Source: Solirubrobacterales bacterium
GTDB taxonomy: Bacteria > Actinomycetota > Thermoleophilia > Solirubrobacterales > 70-9
NCBI GenBank assembly: GCA_035573435.1
Contig: DATMZR010000019.1
Span: 1-64,000, forward strand
Direction of reading: 5' to 3'
DNA length: 64,000 nt
Shown here in pieces: positions 42,338 through 50,643 of the stretch; within the stretch, counting starts at the first letter, position 1, and the number at the start of each line of letters is the position of its first letter. The notes beneath the pieces are model-generated. The model was not told the DNA's origin and ran no database searches. It worked only from the letters and a program-made list of their open reading frames with translations. Made by a program: the position numbers and the translations under genes.

Positions 42338-43273
42338 TCAGTCGACGGTCTCGGACAGCTCGCGGATCTGCTCGACGTCGAGCGCCGGCGCAAAGACGAA
42401 CGGGAGCGTTCGGACGGGCGCGGTGACCAGCTCCGCGAGGCGAGCGAGCTGCTCGCGTTGCGCTGCGGCGCGGCGGCTCTGGCTGAGCGCGGCACGGTAC
42501 GTCCCGCGAAGCGGCCCGTTGGCGTTGCCGCACGCCTCCGCGAGCCGCTCAACCTCGTCCGCCGAGAAGCGTTCCGGGTAGAGCCCGTTCATGTACACGC
42601 GGTCGACCGCGACGTCGACCTCCTCGGTCAACTGGCGCTCGAGCGCCACGGTCTCGTTGACGGGCATCTCCTCGGGCAGGGCGACGATCGCGACTCCCGT
42701 CTTCCGGTGGTTGACGATGAATGTCTCGAGCGCCTGCGCCTGCGCCTTGATCGGTCCGACCCGCGCGATGTTCGCGAACGTGCGCGGCGTCTGCAGGAAC
42801 CCGACGCCCGCGCCGGTTGCCGGAGCATCGACGATGACGAGGTCGTAGTGGCGCCCCTTTTTCACCTTGCGGTCGGGTTGAGCAACCTCCCAGATCTTCC
42901 CGATCGTCACCAGCTCACGGAGGCCAGGCGTGGCTGCCGTCAGGTAGGTGAAGATCCGGGAGCGGAACAGAAGGTCGCGCATCGCCCGCACCTTCAGTTG
43001 AAGCAGGACGTACTCGCGCATCGCCTCGTCGGGGTCGATCGAGATCGCCCACAGGTTGTCCGCCATCTCGACCTCGTGGAAGCCGACCTCGGCCCGGTTG
43101 AAGACGTGGGAGGTGTGCTCCTGCGAGGAAACCTCGCAGACGATCGTTCGCCGGCCCTCTTGCGCGGCGGCAAGACCGAGGGCCAGGGCGACGGTCGACT
43201 TGCCCACCCCGCCCTTCCCGGTGACGATCACCAAGCGCTTGTCGAGCAGCTCGGACGTCGCAGGAACATACAT
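42338..43273 (-). CDS. Get3/ArsA-like ATPase, subunit B
   Basis: A 311-residue partner of the gene above. The P-loop GKGGVGKST is at 19-27, followed by VCEVSSQEHTSHVFNR and DLVIVDAPATGAGVGFLQTP. Its shorter length and poor match to subunit A suggest an old heterodimeric pair. It starts the operon and is divergent from parA across 220 bp holding two palindromic motifs. Confidence 0.85.
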   Translation of the reverse strand: MYVPATSELLDKRLVIVTGKGGVGKSTVALALGLAAAQEGRRTIVCEVSSQEHTSHVFNRAEVGFHEVEMADNLWAISIDPDEAMREYVLLQLKVRAMRDLLFRSRIFTYLTAATPGLRELVTIGKIWEVAQPDRKVKKGRHYDLVIVDAPATGAGVGFLQTPRTFANIARVGPIKAQAQALETFIVNHRKTGVAIVALPEEMPVNETVALERQLTEEVDVAVDRVYMNGLYPERFSADEVERLAEACGNANGPLRGTYRAALSQSRRAAAQREQLARLAELVTAPVRTLPFVFAPALDVEQIRELSETVD

Positions 43274-43404
43274 CGGTGCCCTCTGCCCGGGCTGAACGAA
43301 AGCCCGCTTGGGCTAGCGACGAAGTCGCGGTAGCAACGTGCGGACCTGCCGGGTCAGGCTTGCGCCTTAGCCCGGCGGGGGACGTAGCCGAAGGCGAGCT
43401 GCCA

Positions 43405-43437
43405 CCGGAATATTCTGGCCGAGGCTTCCGGCGGAAT
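43405..43437. promoter_or_regulatory. Two palindromic motifs in the Get3-like / parA divergent region
   Basis: CCGGAATATTCTGG (43405-43418) is a near-perfect inverted repeat. AGGCTTCCGGCGGAAT (43422-43437) contains TTCCG-G-CGGAA. The same 16-mer recurs at 47709-47724 upstream of the nicotinamidase gene. Confidence 0.45.
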
Positions 43438-43493
43438 GATGATGCTCTCTCATGGGAAGGAAACGCACGATCACGTGCGAATAAGCGCGATCA

Positions 43494-44645
43494 ATGGGTC
43501 TCTTCAACCGCGGTTTCAAGCCGAACCTGCCCGACAAGGGCCAGCCGCACTCGGCAAACGGCGACGTGCCCACCGAAGACGCGGTGCCGGACGATCCCTG
43601 GTCATGGGAGGAGCCGGTGCAGCCCGACCCGGTGGAGTCCGACCCGGTGGAGTCCGAGCCGCCGGCGCCCGAGCCGGAGGAGCCCCAGGGCGCCGAGCCC
43701 GAGAGTGCCGAGCCCGAGAGTGCCGAGCCCGAGCAGCCGACGGCGGCGTCCTCGCCCCCGGTCAATCAGGCTGAGCCGGATCCCTCCGACGAGGGGCGGA
43801 TCAGCGCAAACGAGGCGCTCGCGCCAACCCGGGCCGCGGGGCCGGGGAAGCTTCCCGGCGCGCACATCGGGGATGAATCCGAACGTCGGGCGAAGATCAT
43901 CTCGTTTGCGAACCAGAAGGGCGGGGTGGCGAAGACGACCACCACGCTGAACCTGGCCGTCGCCTTCTCCGAGTCCGGTCACCGGGTCCTGGCGGTGGAC
44001 CTCGACCCGCAGGGCAACTTGACGATGAGCCAGGGGATCGACCCCGACAAGGTCGAGGGCAGCATGTACGACGTGCTGGTGGACCACGTCCCGATTCGCG
44101 AGGTGATCCAGCAGCGGGAGATCGACATCGCCGTGGCCTCCATCGACCTCGCCGGCGCCGAGATTGCCATGAGCATGCAGATCGGCCGCGAGCGATCGCT
44201 GGAGAAGGCCCTGTCGGCCGTCGTGGACGACTATGACTTCGTCTGCATCGACACCCCGCCGAGCCTGGGCCTGCTGACGGTGAACGCGCTCACGGCGTCG
44301 GACAAGGTGATCGTCCCCGTCCAGTGCGAGTATCTCTCCATGCGCGGGCTCGTCCAGCTCCAGAACACGTTGCAGATGATTCGCGAGAACCTCAACCCCC
44401 GCGTCGACATCGAGGGCATCCTGCCGACAATGCTGGACTCGCGCACCGTTCACGCCAAGGAAGCGGTGGAGATCCTCGAGGAGAACTTCGGCGAGCTGGT
44501 CTTCAAGTCGCGAATCCGCAAGGCGATCAAGTTCGCAGAGGCCCCGGTTCGCGGTTCGAGCGTGCTCAAGTACGATCCGAACGGCAACGCCGCCAACTAC
44601 TACCGCGAGCTGGCCAAGGAGGTTTTGACGAATGGCGCGTCGTAG
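43494..44645 (+). CDS. ParA-family ATPase with a long disordered N-terminus
   Basis: A 383-residue protein. Residues 1-132 are disordered, acidic and Pro/Glu-rich, with short internal repeats (SDPVE twice, PESAE twice) and a basic start [12 protein letters not shown]. The core is a ParA/Soj ATPase: deviant Walker A KGGVAKTT (142-149), [14 protein letters not shown], and [19 protein letters not shown]. No ParB gene follows; instead the gene overlaps ftsZ by 14 nt. So it may position the division machinery rather than chromosomes. That role is inference. Confidence 0.88.
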   Translation: MGLFNRGFKPNLPDKGQPHSANGDVPTEDAVPDDPWSWEEPVQPDPVESDPVESEPPAPEPEEPQGAEPESAEPESAEPEQPTAASSPPVNQAEPDPSDEGRISANEALAPTRAAGPGKLPGAHIGDESERRAKIISFANQKGGVAKTTTTLNLAVAFSESGHRVLAVDLDPQGNLTMSQGIDPDKVEGSMYDVLVDHVPIREVIQQREIDIAVASIDLAGAEIAMSMQIGRERSLEKALSAVVDDYDFVCIDTPPSLGLLTVNALTASDKVIVPVQCEYLSMRGLVQLQNTLQMIRENLNPRVDIEGILPTMLDSRTVHAKEAVEILEENFGELVFKSRIRKAIKFAEAPVRGSSVLKYDPNGNAANYYRELAKEVLTNGAS

Positions 44646-46065
44646 GCGGGCCAGCATGCGCGAGGGACCACTCGCCGACCTGTTCCGCTCCACTGCTGGC
44701 GAGCAGCCCGAGGAGGACACCCGAGCGGTGGGCGATCGCGAGGAGGCGCCGGGCCCCGAACCCGCCGAGCGCGAGATCCCTGACTCCGAGCCGGACAGCC
44801 CCCCGGATCCCGAGCGCGTGCGGGCCTACCGGGTGGAGGAGCGCGAGTCCTGGCCGCGTGAGCCGAGGGAGCGCCTGAACCGGATCTTCTCCGACGATGC
44901 CCACGACGTCGAGGGCCCCACCTACGGCCGCGACGAGCCCGGGCTGGGCGACTATCACGGACCGCCGCGGCCGCACCTGCCGGTGATCCGTGTGGTCGGA
45001 GTCGGCGGTGCCGGGGTCAACGCGATCAACCGGATGATCGAGGCCCGGATCCCTGGCGTCGAGTTCATGGCGATCAACACGGACCTCCAGTCCCTTCAGC
45101 AGTCCACAGCCGACGTCACGGTGCATCTCGGCAGCGGCGTCGCGCGGGGCCTCGGGACCGGCTCGAACCCCGAGCTCGGCTACCGGGCCGCGTTCGAGGA
45201 GCAGGACAAGATCAAGCGGCTCCTGAAGGGGTCTGACATGGTGTTCGTGACCGCTGGGGTCGGCGGCGGCACCGGGACTGGGGCAGCGCCGGTCGTCGCG
45301 CGGCTCGCCCGGGACGTGGGCGGGCTGACCGTCGGGATCGTCACCAAGCCGTTTCGATTCGAGGGCACGCGCCGTGCGAAGCAGGCCGAGGAGGGCATCG
45401 AGGCGCTGAGCGCCGAGGTCGACACGTTGATCGTGGTCCCCAACGAGCGCCTGCTCTCGGTGCTGGCCCGGACCACGACGATGATCGAAGCCTTCCAGGT
45501 GGCCGACGACGTCCTGCGCCAGGGCGTTCAGGGGATCTCCGAGCTGATCACCCTCCCCGGACTGATCAACCTCGACTTCGCCGATGTGCGGACGACGATG
45601 CGCGACGCGGGCCAGGCCCTGCTCGGGATCGGGATGGGCACGGGGGAGACCCGCGCCGTCTCAGCAGCCGAGCGCGCGGTGTCGTCGCCGCTGCTCGAGA
45701 CGTCGGTGGACGGCGCTCGCTCGATCTTGCTCTCGATCACCGGCGGTCCCGACATGAGCCTGATGGAGGTCTCCGAGGCCGCGAAGGTCGTTCAGGAGGC
45801 CGCCCACCCGGAGGCCAACATCATCTTCGGGGCCAACGTCGACGAGACGCTCGTCGACCAGCTCTGGGTGACAGTCATCGCCACCCGCTTCGACGGCCGT
45901 GGCCGTCGCGCCGACGGCAGCGCCCGAGCCGAGCTGCGGGTTGCCGGCACCACGGCGACCGCCGTCCGCCGTCCGGCCGACCGCAGGGCGGGGAGCGCAC
46001 CGAGCTTCGAGTCGCGACCGCGGGACATGTCGATAGAAGTTCCGGAGTTCGTCCCCGGCGGCTGA
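44632..46065 (+). CDS. FtsZ-family tubulin-like GTPase with an N-terminal extension
   Basis: A 477-residue FtsZ homologue. Residues 1-115 are disordered and charged; ordinary FtsZ has about 10-20 residues there. The core starts at [20 protein letters not shown]. Tubulin signature GGGTGTG is at 211-217, the T7 synergy loop [11 protein letters not shown] follows near 313, and the C-terminal tail ends [11 protein letters not shown], like the peptide that binds FtsA/SepF. So it looks able to bind GTP and polymerise. It sits with parA, not in a division-and-cell-wall cluster; whether a second ftsZ exists elsewhere cannot be seen. Confidence 0.92.
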   Translation: MARRRRASMREGPLADLFRSTAGEQPEEDTRAVGDREEAPGPEPAEREIPDSEPDSPPDPERVRAYRVEERESWPREPRERLNRIFSDDAHDVEGPTYGRDEPGLGDYHGPPRPHLPVIRVVGVGGAGVNAINRMIEARIPGVEFMAINTDLQSLQQSTADVTVHLGSGVARGLGTGSNPELGYRAAFEEQDKIKRLLKGSDMVFVTAGVGGGTGTGAAPVVARLARDVGGLTVGIVTKPFRFEGTRRAKQAEEGIEALSAEVDTLIVVPNERLLSVLARTTTMIEAFQVADDVLRQGVQGISELITLPGLINLDFADVRTTMRDAGQALLGIGMGTGETRAVSAAERAVSSPLLETSVDGARSILLSITGGPDMSLMEVSEAAKVVQEAAHPEANIIFGANVDETLVDQLWVTVIATRFDGRGRRADGSARAELRVAGTTATAVRRPADRRAGSAPSFESRPRDMSIEVPEFVPGG

Positions 46066-46073
46066 CCAGCACC

Positions 46074-46079
46074 TAGGCT
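46074..46079 (+). promoter_or_regulatory. Leaderless -10 box of the gamma-glutamyltransferase gene
   Basis: TAGGCT ends 7 nt before the ATG. Confidence 0.55.
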
Positions 46080-46086
46080 GCGCCCC

Positions 46087-47646
46087 ATGAGCACGCAAGG
46101 GGCAGTGGCAGCCGGACATCCGCTCACCGCCGAGGCCGGGGCCGCCATCCTTCGCGAGGGCGGTAACGCGGTGGACGCCGCGGTGGCGGCCGTCCTGACC
46201 TCCTTTGTCACCGAGAGCCCGCTGACCGGGCTGGGGGCCGGCGGGTTCATGCTCGTCCACGCTCCGGACGACAACGTGCTGCTCGACTTCTTCGTTGCCG
46301 TTCCCGGTCAGGACGGAGTGGAGCGGCGCTCCGAACTGGATCCGATTCCGGTCTACTTCAGCGAGGACGTTCCACAGGTATTCAACGTCGGCGCGGCGTC
46401 GTGCGGGGTCCCAGGGACCGCTGCGGGGCTCTGGGAGGCGTTGCAGCGGTTCGGCTCGATGCCGATGGGGGAGTTGGTTCGTCCGGCCGTGGATCACGCG
46501 CGACAGGGGGTGCCGGTGAACGCCGAGCAGGCGTTCATCTTCAAGATCCTGGAGCCGATCCTCACGTACAGCCCCGAAGGGCAGGCGATCTATGCGCCAG
46601 GGGGCCGGCGCTTGCGCGAGGGCGATGTGTTCCGGTTCGAGGAGCTGGCGGAAGCGCTGGACCGGTACGGGGCCGAGGGGCCGGAGCCGTTCTACCGGGG
46701 CGAGCTCGCGCGAGCGGTCTCGGACTGGGTGGTGGAGCGCGGCGGGACGCTGGGAGTGGAGGACCTGGCCGCGTACGAGCCGATCGCCCGGTATCCGGCG
46801 CGCGGCCGCTTCCGCGGTCGGGACGTACTCACCAACCCGCCGCCCTCATCCGGGGGCATCCTGGTCGCCTTCGGTCTCGACCTGCTCGACCGGCTCGGCG
46901 CCGCCGGGGTGGAGGAGGTGGTGGCGGTGATGGAGCAGGCGCAGGCCGCTCGAACCGAGGAATTCCACGCCGGGCTCTACGAGGACGGCTGGCTGGAGCA
47001 GTTCCTCGATCCGGCGCGGCTCGACGCAGCCGCTGATCGTGTGCGGTCCCGCCTGCGCCCGGCCGGCGACGGGGTTACAGGGCCGGGCGACCAGCTCGGC
47101 TCGACGACTCACATCACGGCCGTGGACGGGGCCGGCCGCTGTGCGAGCGTGACCTGCTCGAACGGCACCGGCTCCGGGCTGGTGGTCCCCGGCACCGGCG
47201 TCCACGTCAACAACATGCTGGGTGAGGAGGACCTGAACCCGTTCGGCTTCCACACCCTGCCGGCCGGGCGTCGCATGCCCTCGATGATGTCGCCGACGGT
47301 GCTGGTCCGCGAGGGCGAGCTGGAGGCGGGACTGGGCAGCGGCGGCTCGAACCGGATCCGCTCGGCGGTCCTGCAGACGATCGTCTACCTGGTAGCCGAG
47401 CGGATGGATGTCGCCTCGGCCGTTGAGGCGCCCCGCATCCACTTCGAGGCGGGCGCTGTGCAGGCCGAGCCGGGCATCGACCGGGATGCGCTTGCCCGCC
47501 TGGAAGCGCGCGGCTACGTGATCGCCCCCTGGGCGCAGCGGAACCTGTTCTTCGGCGGTGTTCATGCCGTCTCCAGGGATCCCGAGACCGGCGAGCTCCG
47601 CGGCGGCGGCGACCCCAGGCGGGGAGGCGCAATCGCGTTGGCGTAA
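46087..47646 (+). CDS. ggt: Gamma-glutamyltransferase family protein
   Basis: A 519-residue Ntn-hydrolase that cuts gamma-glutamyl bonds. It starts AVAAGHPLTAEAGAAILREGGNAVDAAVAA. The self-cleavage nucleophile is Thr340 in GSTTHITAVDG, and GGSNRIRSAVLQTI follows in the small subunit. It has no signal peptide, so it is probably cytoplasmic, unlike the periplasmic E. coli enzyme. It could process gamma-glutamyl intermediates, but there is no direct operon link to egtBD. Confidence 0.9.
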   Translation: MSTQGAVAAGHPLTAEAGAAILREGGNAVDAAVAAVLTSFVTESPLTGLGAGGFMLVHAPDDNVLLDFFVAVPGQDGVERRSELDPIPVYFSEDVPQVFNVGAASCGVPGTAAGLWEALQRFGSMPMGELVRPAVDHARQGVPVNAEQAFIFKILEPILTYSPEGQAIYAPGGRRLREGDVFRFEELAEALDRYGAEGPEPFYRGELARAVSDWVVERGGTLGVEDLAAYEPIARYPARGRFRGRDVLTNPPPSSGGILVAFGLDLLDRLGAAGVEEVVAVMEQAQAARTEEFHAGLYEDGWLEQFLDPARLDAAADRVRSRLRPAGDGVTGPGDQLGSTTHITAVDGAGRCASVTCSNGTGSGLVVPGTGVHVNNMLGEEDLNPFGFHTLPAGRRMPSMMSPTVLVREGELEAGLGSGGSNRIRSAVLQTIVYLVAERMDVASAVEAPRIHFEAGAVQAEPGIDRDALARLEARGYVIAPWAQRNLFFGGVHAVSRDPETGELRGGGDPRRGGAIALA

Positions 47647-47653
47647 CCCGCCG

Positions 47654-47672
47654 CATCCGGCTTCGCCGGATG
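47654..47672 (+). terminator. Hairpin after the gamma-glutamyltransferase gene
   Basis: CATCCGGC-TTC-GCCGGATG, 8-bp stem, no T-run. Confidence 0.45.
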
Positions 47673-47732
47673 ACCGGTCGCCTTCGGCTTCCTTGGTAGG
47701 CGAAGCCCAGGCTTCCGGCGGAATATCAAGAG

Positions 47733-47738
47733 TAGGAT
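47733..47738 (+). promoter_or_regulatory. Leaderless -10 box of the nicotinamidase gene
   Basis: TAGGAT ends 6 nt before the ATG. The 16-mer AGGCTTCCGGCGGAAT (47709-47724) lies just upstream, over the expected -35/spacer region. Confidence 0.5.
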
Positions 47739-47744
47739 CGGAGC

Positions 47745-48314
47745 ATGGCCAAGGCTCTGCTGGTGATCGATTTCCAGAACGACTTCACATCGGGTGGAGC
47801 GCTCGAAGTGCCGGGCGGCGACGAGATCGCCGAGCCGGTGAGGAGGTTGGCCGACCACCTCGGCCTGGTCTTCGCCACCCGGGACTGGCATCCGCCCGAC
47901 CACGCCTCGTTCGAGACCGAGGGAGGCCCCTGGCCGGTCCACTGCGTGCGGGGCACCCGCGGCGCGGAGTTTCACCCCGCGATGGATGACGTGCACGTCG
48001 ATGCGGTTGTCGACGTGGGCCGGGAGCGAGAGGACGAGGGCTACTCGGGCTTCGAGAAGTCCGACCTGGCGCAGATCCTTCGCGACCATGACGTGGACCA
48101 GGTCTACGTCTGCGGGCTGGCCACCGACTACTGCGTGAGGGCGTCGGCGATCGACGCCTGCCGAGAGGGCTTCCGGGTGACTGTGGTCGAGGACGCGGTG
48201 CGCGGTGTAGAGGTCAACGAGGGGGACTCGGAGCGGGCGCTGGCCGACATGCGCGAGGCGGGTGCCGGCATCGGCACGTCGGACGAGATCCTGGCGAGCG
48301 TCGAAGCGCGCTAA
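47745..48314 (+). CDS. pncA: Nicotinamidase / isochorismatase-like hydrolase
   Basis: A 189-residue hydrolase likely converting nicotinamide to nicotinate for NAD salvage. Catalytic Asp9 is in FQNDF and Cys130 in GLATDYCVRASA; metal ligands are Asp47, His49 and His53 in RDWHPPDHASF. WPVHCVRGTRGAEFHP is typical of PncA. Its TAA stop overlaps the convergent LON-domain gene stop by 4 nt. Confidence 0.9.
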   Translation: MAKALLVIDFQNDFTSGGALEVPGGDEIAEPVRRLADHLGLVFATRDWHPPDHASFETEGGPWPVHCVRGTRGAEFHPAMDDVHVDAVVDVGREREDEGYSGFEKSDLAQILRDHDVDQVYVCGLATDYCVRASAIDACREGFRVTVVEDAVRGVEVNEGDSERALADMREAGAGIGTSDEILASVEAR

Positions 48315-48961
48315 TCCGACTGCTGGAAGACGACCTTGCCGTTCATCCTGGCGCGCTCGGCGATCTCGTTCGAGCGGGCGAGCACGGCGACCAGGCTGCG
48401 TAGCGCGGTGCCCAACATCCGCATCCGGTCGGGCTCCGAGCGCTGCTCCAGGAGCGCCTGCTTGGTCTCCGGCGGCAGCTCCACCCGCGCCGCGATCCCG
48501 TACGAATCCTCGGCCTCGAGCTCCGCGGCATCCGGCGGCTCGCCCGAGACCCGCTTGACCAGCTGGGCGAATGCCTCCCGCGCCTGGGTGGCCGCTTCCC
48601 GATCCTCCTGCTCGGGCTCGGCGCTGGTCTCGATCGGCACCACCTCGCCTGCGGGGAAGTCCTGTTCCTCGAAGCGCTCCAACACCTTGAAGGGCTGCTC
48701 GCCGGCCACCACGACGTTCATCCGCCCATCTTCGAATCGCTCCAGCACCTCGGTCACTCGCGCCATGCACCCGATCCGGTGCGCATTTCCGCCCTCGTCC
48801 CGGAACACGATCCCGAACGGCTCGGCATTCTCCAGGCAGTGGCCGATCATTCGCTTGTAGCGCTCCTCGAAGATATGAAGCGGCAGTAGCTCCCCTGGCA
48901 GGATCACCATCGGAAGCTCGAAGATGGGCAGCTCGACGCCGTCGCCCTGCATCAACGCCAT
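48311..48961 (-). CDS. LON substrate-binding-domain protein
   Basis: A 216-residue protein with the N-terminal domain of Lon protease alone: ELPIFELPMVILPGELLPLHIFEERYKRM, then IGCMARVTEVLERFEDGRMNVVVAGEQ, and an all-helical second half. There is no AAA+ or protease domain. Such proteins (PUA-like LON) are common in actinobacteria, function unknown. It begins one nt after the methyltransferase stop, in one operon. Confidence 0.87.
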   Translation of the reverse strand: MALMQGDGVELPIFELPMVILPGELLPLHIFEERYKRMIGHCLENAEPFGIVFRDEGGNAHRIGCMARVTEVLERFEDGRMNVVVAGEQPFKVLERFEEQDFPAGEVVPIETSAEPEQEDREAATQAREAFAQLVKRVSGEPPDAAELEAEDSYGIAARVELPPETKQALLEQRSEPDRMRMLGTALRSLVAVLARSNEIAERARMNGKVVFQQSD

Positions 48962-48962
48962 T

Positions 48963-49871
48963 CTAGGAGTCCGGCTTGCGCGCCGAGAGCACCAGGTTGT
49001 AGAAGGCGGACGCCGGGAGTCGTGGCTCGAGCAGCGCAGCATCGAGGCGCTGGAGCGTGAGGTACCCGCGGAACGCGAACCGGCGCCAGCGGTCAGGAAC
49101 CTGCTCGGCGTCGGCGCTCCCCTCCAGCGTGCGGACTGTCCATCCAAAGAGGTTGGCCAGGAGCTCCTCGCCGCGGATCCTGACGTCCTCGAAACCCGCC
49201 TGACGCAAGAGCCGATCGAGCGTGCCCGGGGCAAAGGCGTGCACGTCGACCTCCCGCTCCAAGTGATGCCCATCCTCGTGCTCAACCTCCTCGGCGCGGC
49301 GCGCCGGGGCCTGGAGCAACAGCCGCCACAGCGGCGCCACGAGCTGAGCGCCGCGCTTCGGCAGCCCGGCGATCGTGTCTCCGTAGCGAGACGGCTCGCC
49401 GCAGAACACCAGCGTCCCGCCCGGTCGGAGCACCCGCCGGAACTCCGCGAGCGCGATGGGCAGACCTGGCAGGTGATGTAGCACGGCGTGTCCGAACACG
49501 AGGTCGAAGCTGGCGTCCGCGAACGGCAGGCGCTCGGCATCGGTCACCTCGGTCTCCACGTGGAGCCCCAAACGCTCGGCGCTCGCGGCCAGCTCGTCGA
49601 GCATCCCAGGCGAGATGTCGGTCGCGACCACCCGCCCGAGCAGCCCCAGTTGCATGAGGTTGAGCGAGAAGTAGCCCGTTCCGGAGCCGATCTCCAGCGC
49701 CTCTCCGAACCCGTCGTCGGGCCAGCGACCCAGCGCCTTGGCGACCTTGGCGCGCACCTGGGCTTTGCCGGTCAGGCCGAAGTCGATGCCCCACTTCGTG
49801 TCGTAGCCGGTGGCCGCCACGTCGTGGTAGCGGAGGTTCGCCTCCTTGATCCGCTCGGGCGCCGATTGCAT
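48963..49871 (-). CDS. Class I SAM-dependent methyltransferase
   Basis: A 302-residue methyltransferase of the Methyltransf_11 type. SAM motif I is ALEIGSGTGYFSLNL; later motifs are VVATDISPGMLDELA and FDLVFGHAVLHHLPGLPIALAEFRRVLRPGG. The family includes small-molecule, lipid and sugar methylases. It stands divergent from the glycan-associated methyltransferase, start codons overlapping, so it may share its regulation and possibly its polysaccharide substrate. ATG start 6 nt after -10 TAGTGT. Confidence 0.85.
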   Translation of the reverse strand: MQSAPERIKEANLRYHDVAATGYDTKWGIDFGLTGKAQVRAKVAKALGRWPDDGFGEALEIGSGTGYFSLNLMQLGLLGRVVATDISPGMLDELAASAERLGLHVETEVTDAERLPFADASFDLVFGHAVLHHLPGLPIALAEFRRVLRPGGTLVFCGEPSRYGDTIAGLPKRGAQLVAPLWRLLLQAPARRAEEVEHEDGHHLEREVDVHAFAPGTLDRLLRQAGFEDVRIRGEELLANLFGWTVRTLEGSADAEQVPDRWRRFAFRGYLTLQRLDAALLEPRLPASAFYNLVLSARKPDS

Positions 49872-50643
49872 GAGCGGACACTATGTTCTCCGCCTGCACC
49901 GCGCCCAGAGGAATCAGCCACCAGGAGTCCCGCCGCTGGCGCTCACCGGCGAGCGGACGCTGCCGGACGTTCCCGAGGAGAACTACTGGTTCCGGCGACA
50001 CCTGGTGGTTTACGAGTGGCTTGCGGAGCAGGTCGGCGGGCTTCGAGTCGCCGATCTTGCCTGCGGCGAGGGATACGGCGCCGCGGTCCTGGCGGGAACC
50101 GCCGCCGAGGTGGTGGGCGTCGACGCGAACCCTGAAGCTCACGAGCACGCCAGGCTTCGCTACCGACGGCAAAACTTGCGGTTCGAGCGGGGGCTGGTGG
50201 AGGACTACACCGGGCCATGCGACGCGATCGTCTTCCTGCAGACGATCGAGCACATCGCCGAGCCCGGGCGCCTGCTGGAGCGCCTTGCCGCCGCCGCTCC
50301 GGTCGCCTACATAACGACGCCGAATCGGGTGACCCTGGCGCCGCCCGGTGCCCAGAAATCGGACAACCCCTGGCACCTGCGCGAGTACACACTCGCCCAG
50401 TACGCGGCGCTGCTGGGGCCCCACTTCTCGAGGGTCGAGATGCTCGGCGTCTTTCACGCCCGCAAGCTGCGCGTGCACGACTGGGCCCTGCGGCTCGGCT
50501 GGGAGAGGGTCCACAGCCTACTTCGCCTCACCAAGCCCTTCTACGACCGGTTCGTCCCGGCGATCACCTCCGCCGACTTCGAGGTCGCCTCCCAGGGCGA
50601 CCTGGAGGGGGCCCTCGACTTCCTGGCCATCTGCCATGTCTGA
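49870..50643 (+). CDS. Rv3030-like SAM-dependent methyltransferase
   Basis: 257 residues from ATG 49870. The sequence starts to match the family at ALTGERTLPDVPEENYWFRRH, with SAM motif DLACGEGYGAAVLAG, then FLQTIEHIAEPGRLLERL, TPNRVTLAPPG and TSADFEVASQG. From memory this layout is that of mycobacterial Rv3030, a putative sugar methylase of the methylglucose lipopolysaccharide locus. The true start may be CTG 49936, with AGGAG (49923-49927) 8 nt upstream, giving 235 residues, because the predicted promoter lies after 49870. It overlaps the GH57 gene by 8 nt, so they are coupled. Confidence 0.87.
   Translation: MSGHYVLRLHRAQRNQPPGVPPLALTGERTLPDVPEENYWFRRHLVVYEWLAEQVGGLRVADLACGEGYGAAVLAGTAAEVVGVDANPEAHEHARLRYRRQNLRFERGLVEDYTGPCDAIVFLQTIEHIAEPGRLLERLAAAAPVAYITTPNRVTLAPPGAQKSDNPWHLREYTLAQYAALLGPHFSRVEMLGVFHARKLRVHDWALRLGWERVHSLLRLTKPFYDRFVPAITSADFEVASQGDLEGALDFLAICHV
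49878..49887. promoter_or_regulatory. Overlapping divergent -10 boxes for two methyltransferase genes
   Basis: ACACTATGTT gives TAGTGT on the minus strand, 6 nt from that ATG, and TATGTT on the plus strand (49882-49887). They share the central TA. The plus-strand transcript would begin near 49894, downstream of the ATG at 49870. Confidence 0.45.

Noticed and set aside
41182-43273. Arsenite efflux ATPase assignment for the ArsA-like pair
   Set aside because: No arsB, arsC, arsR or arsD nearby, and each protein has one domain rather than the fused pair of true ArsA.
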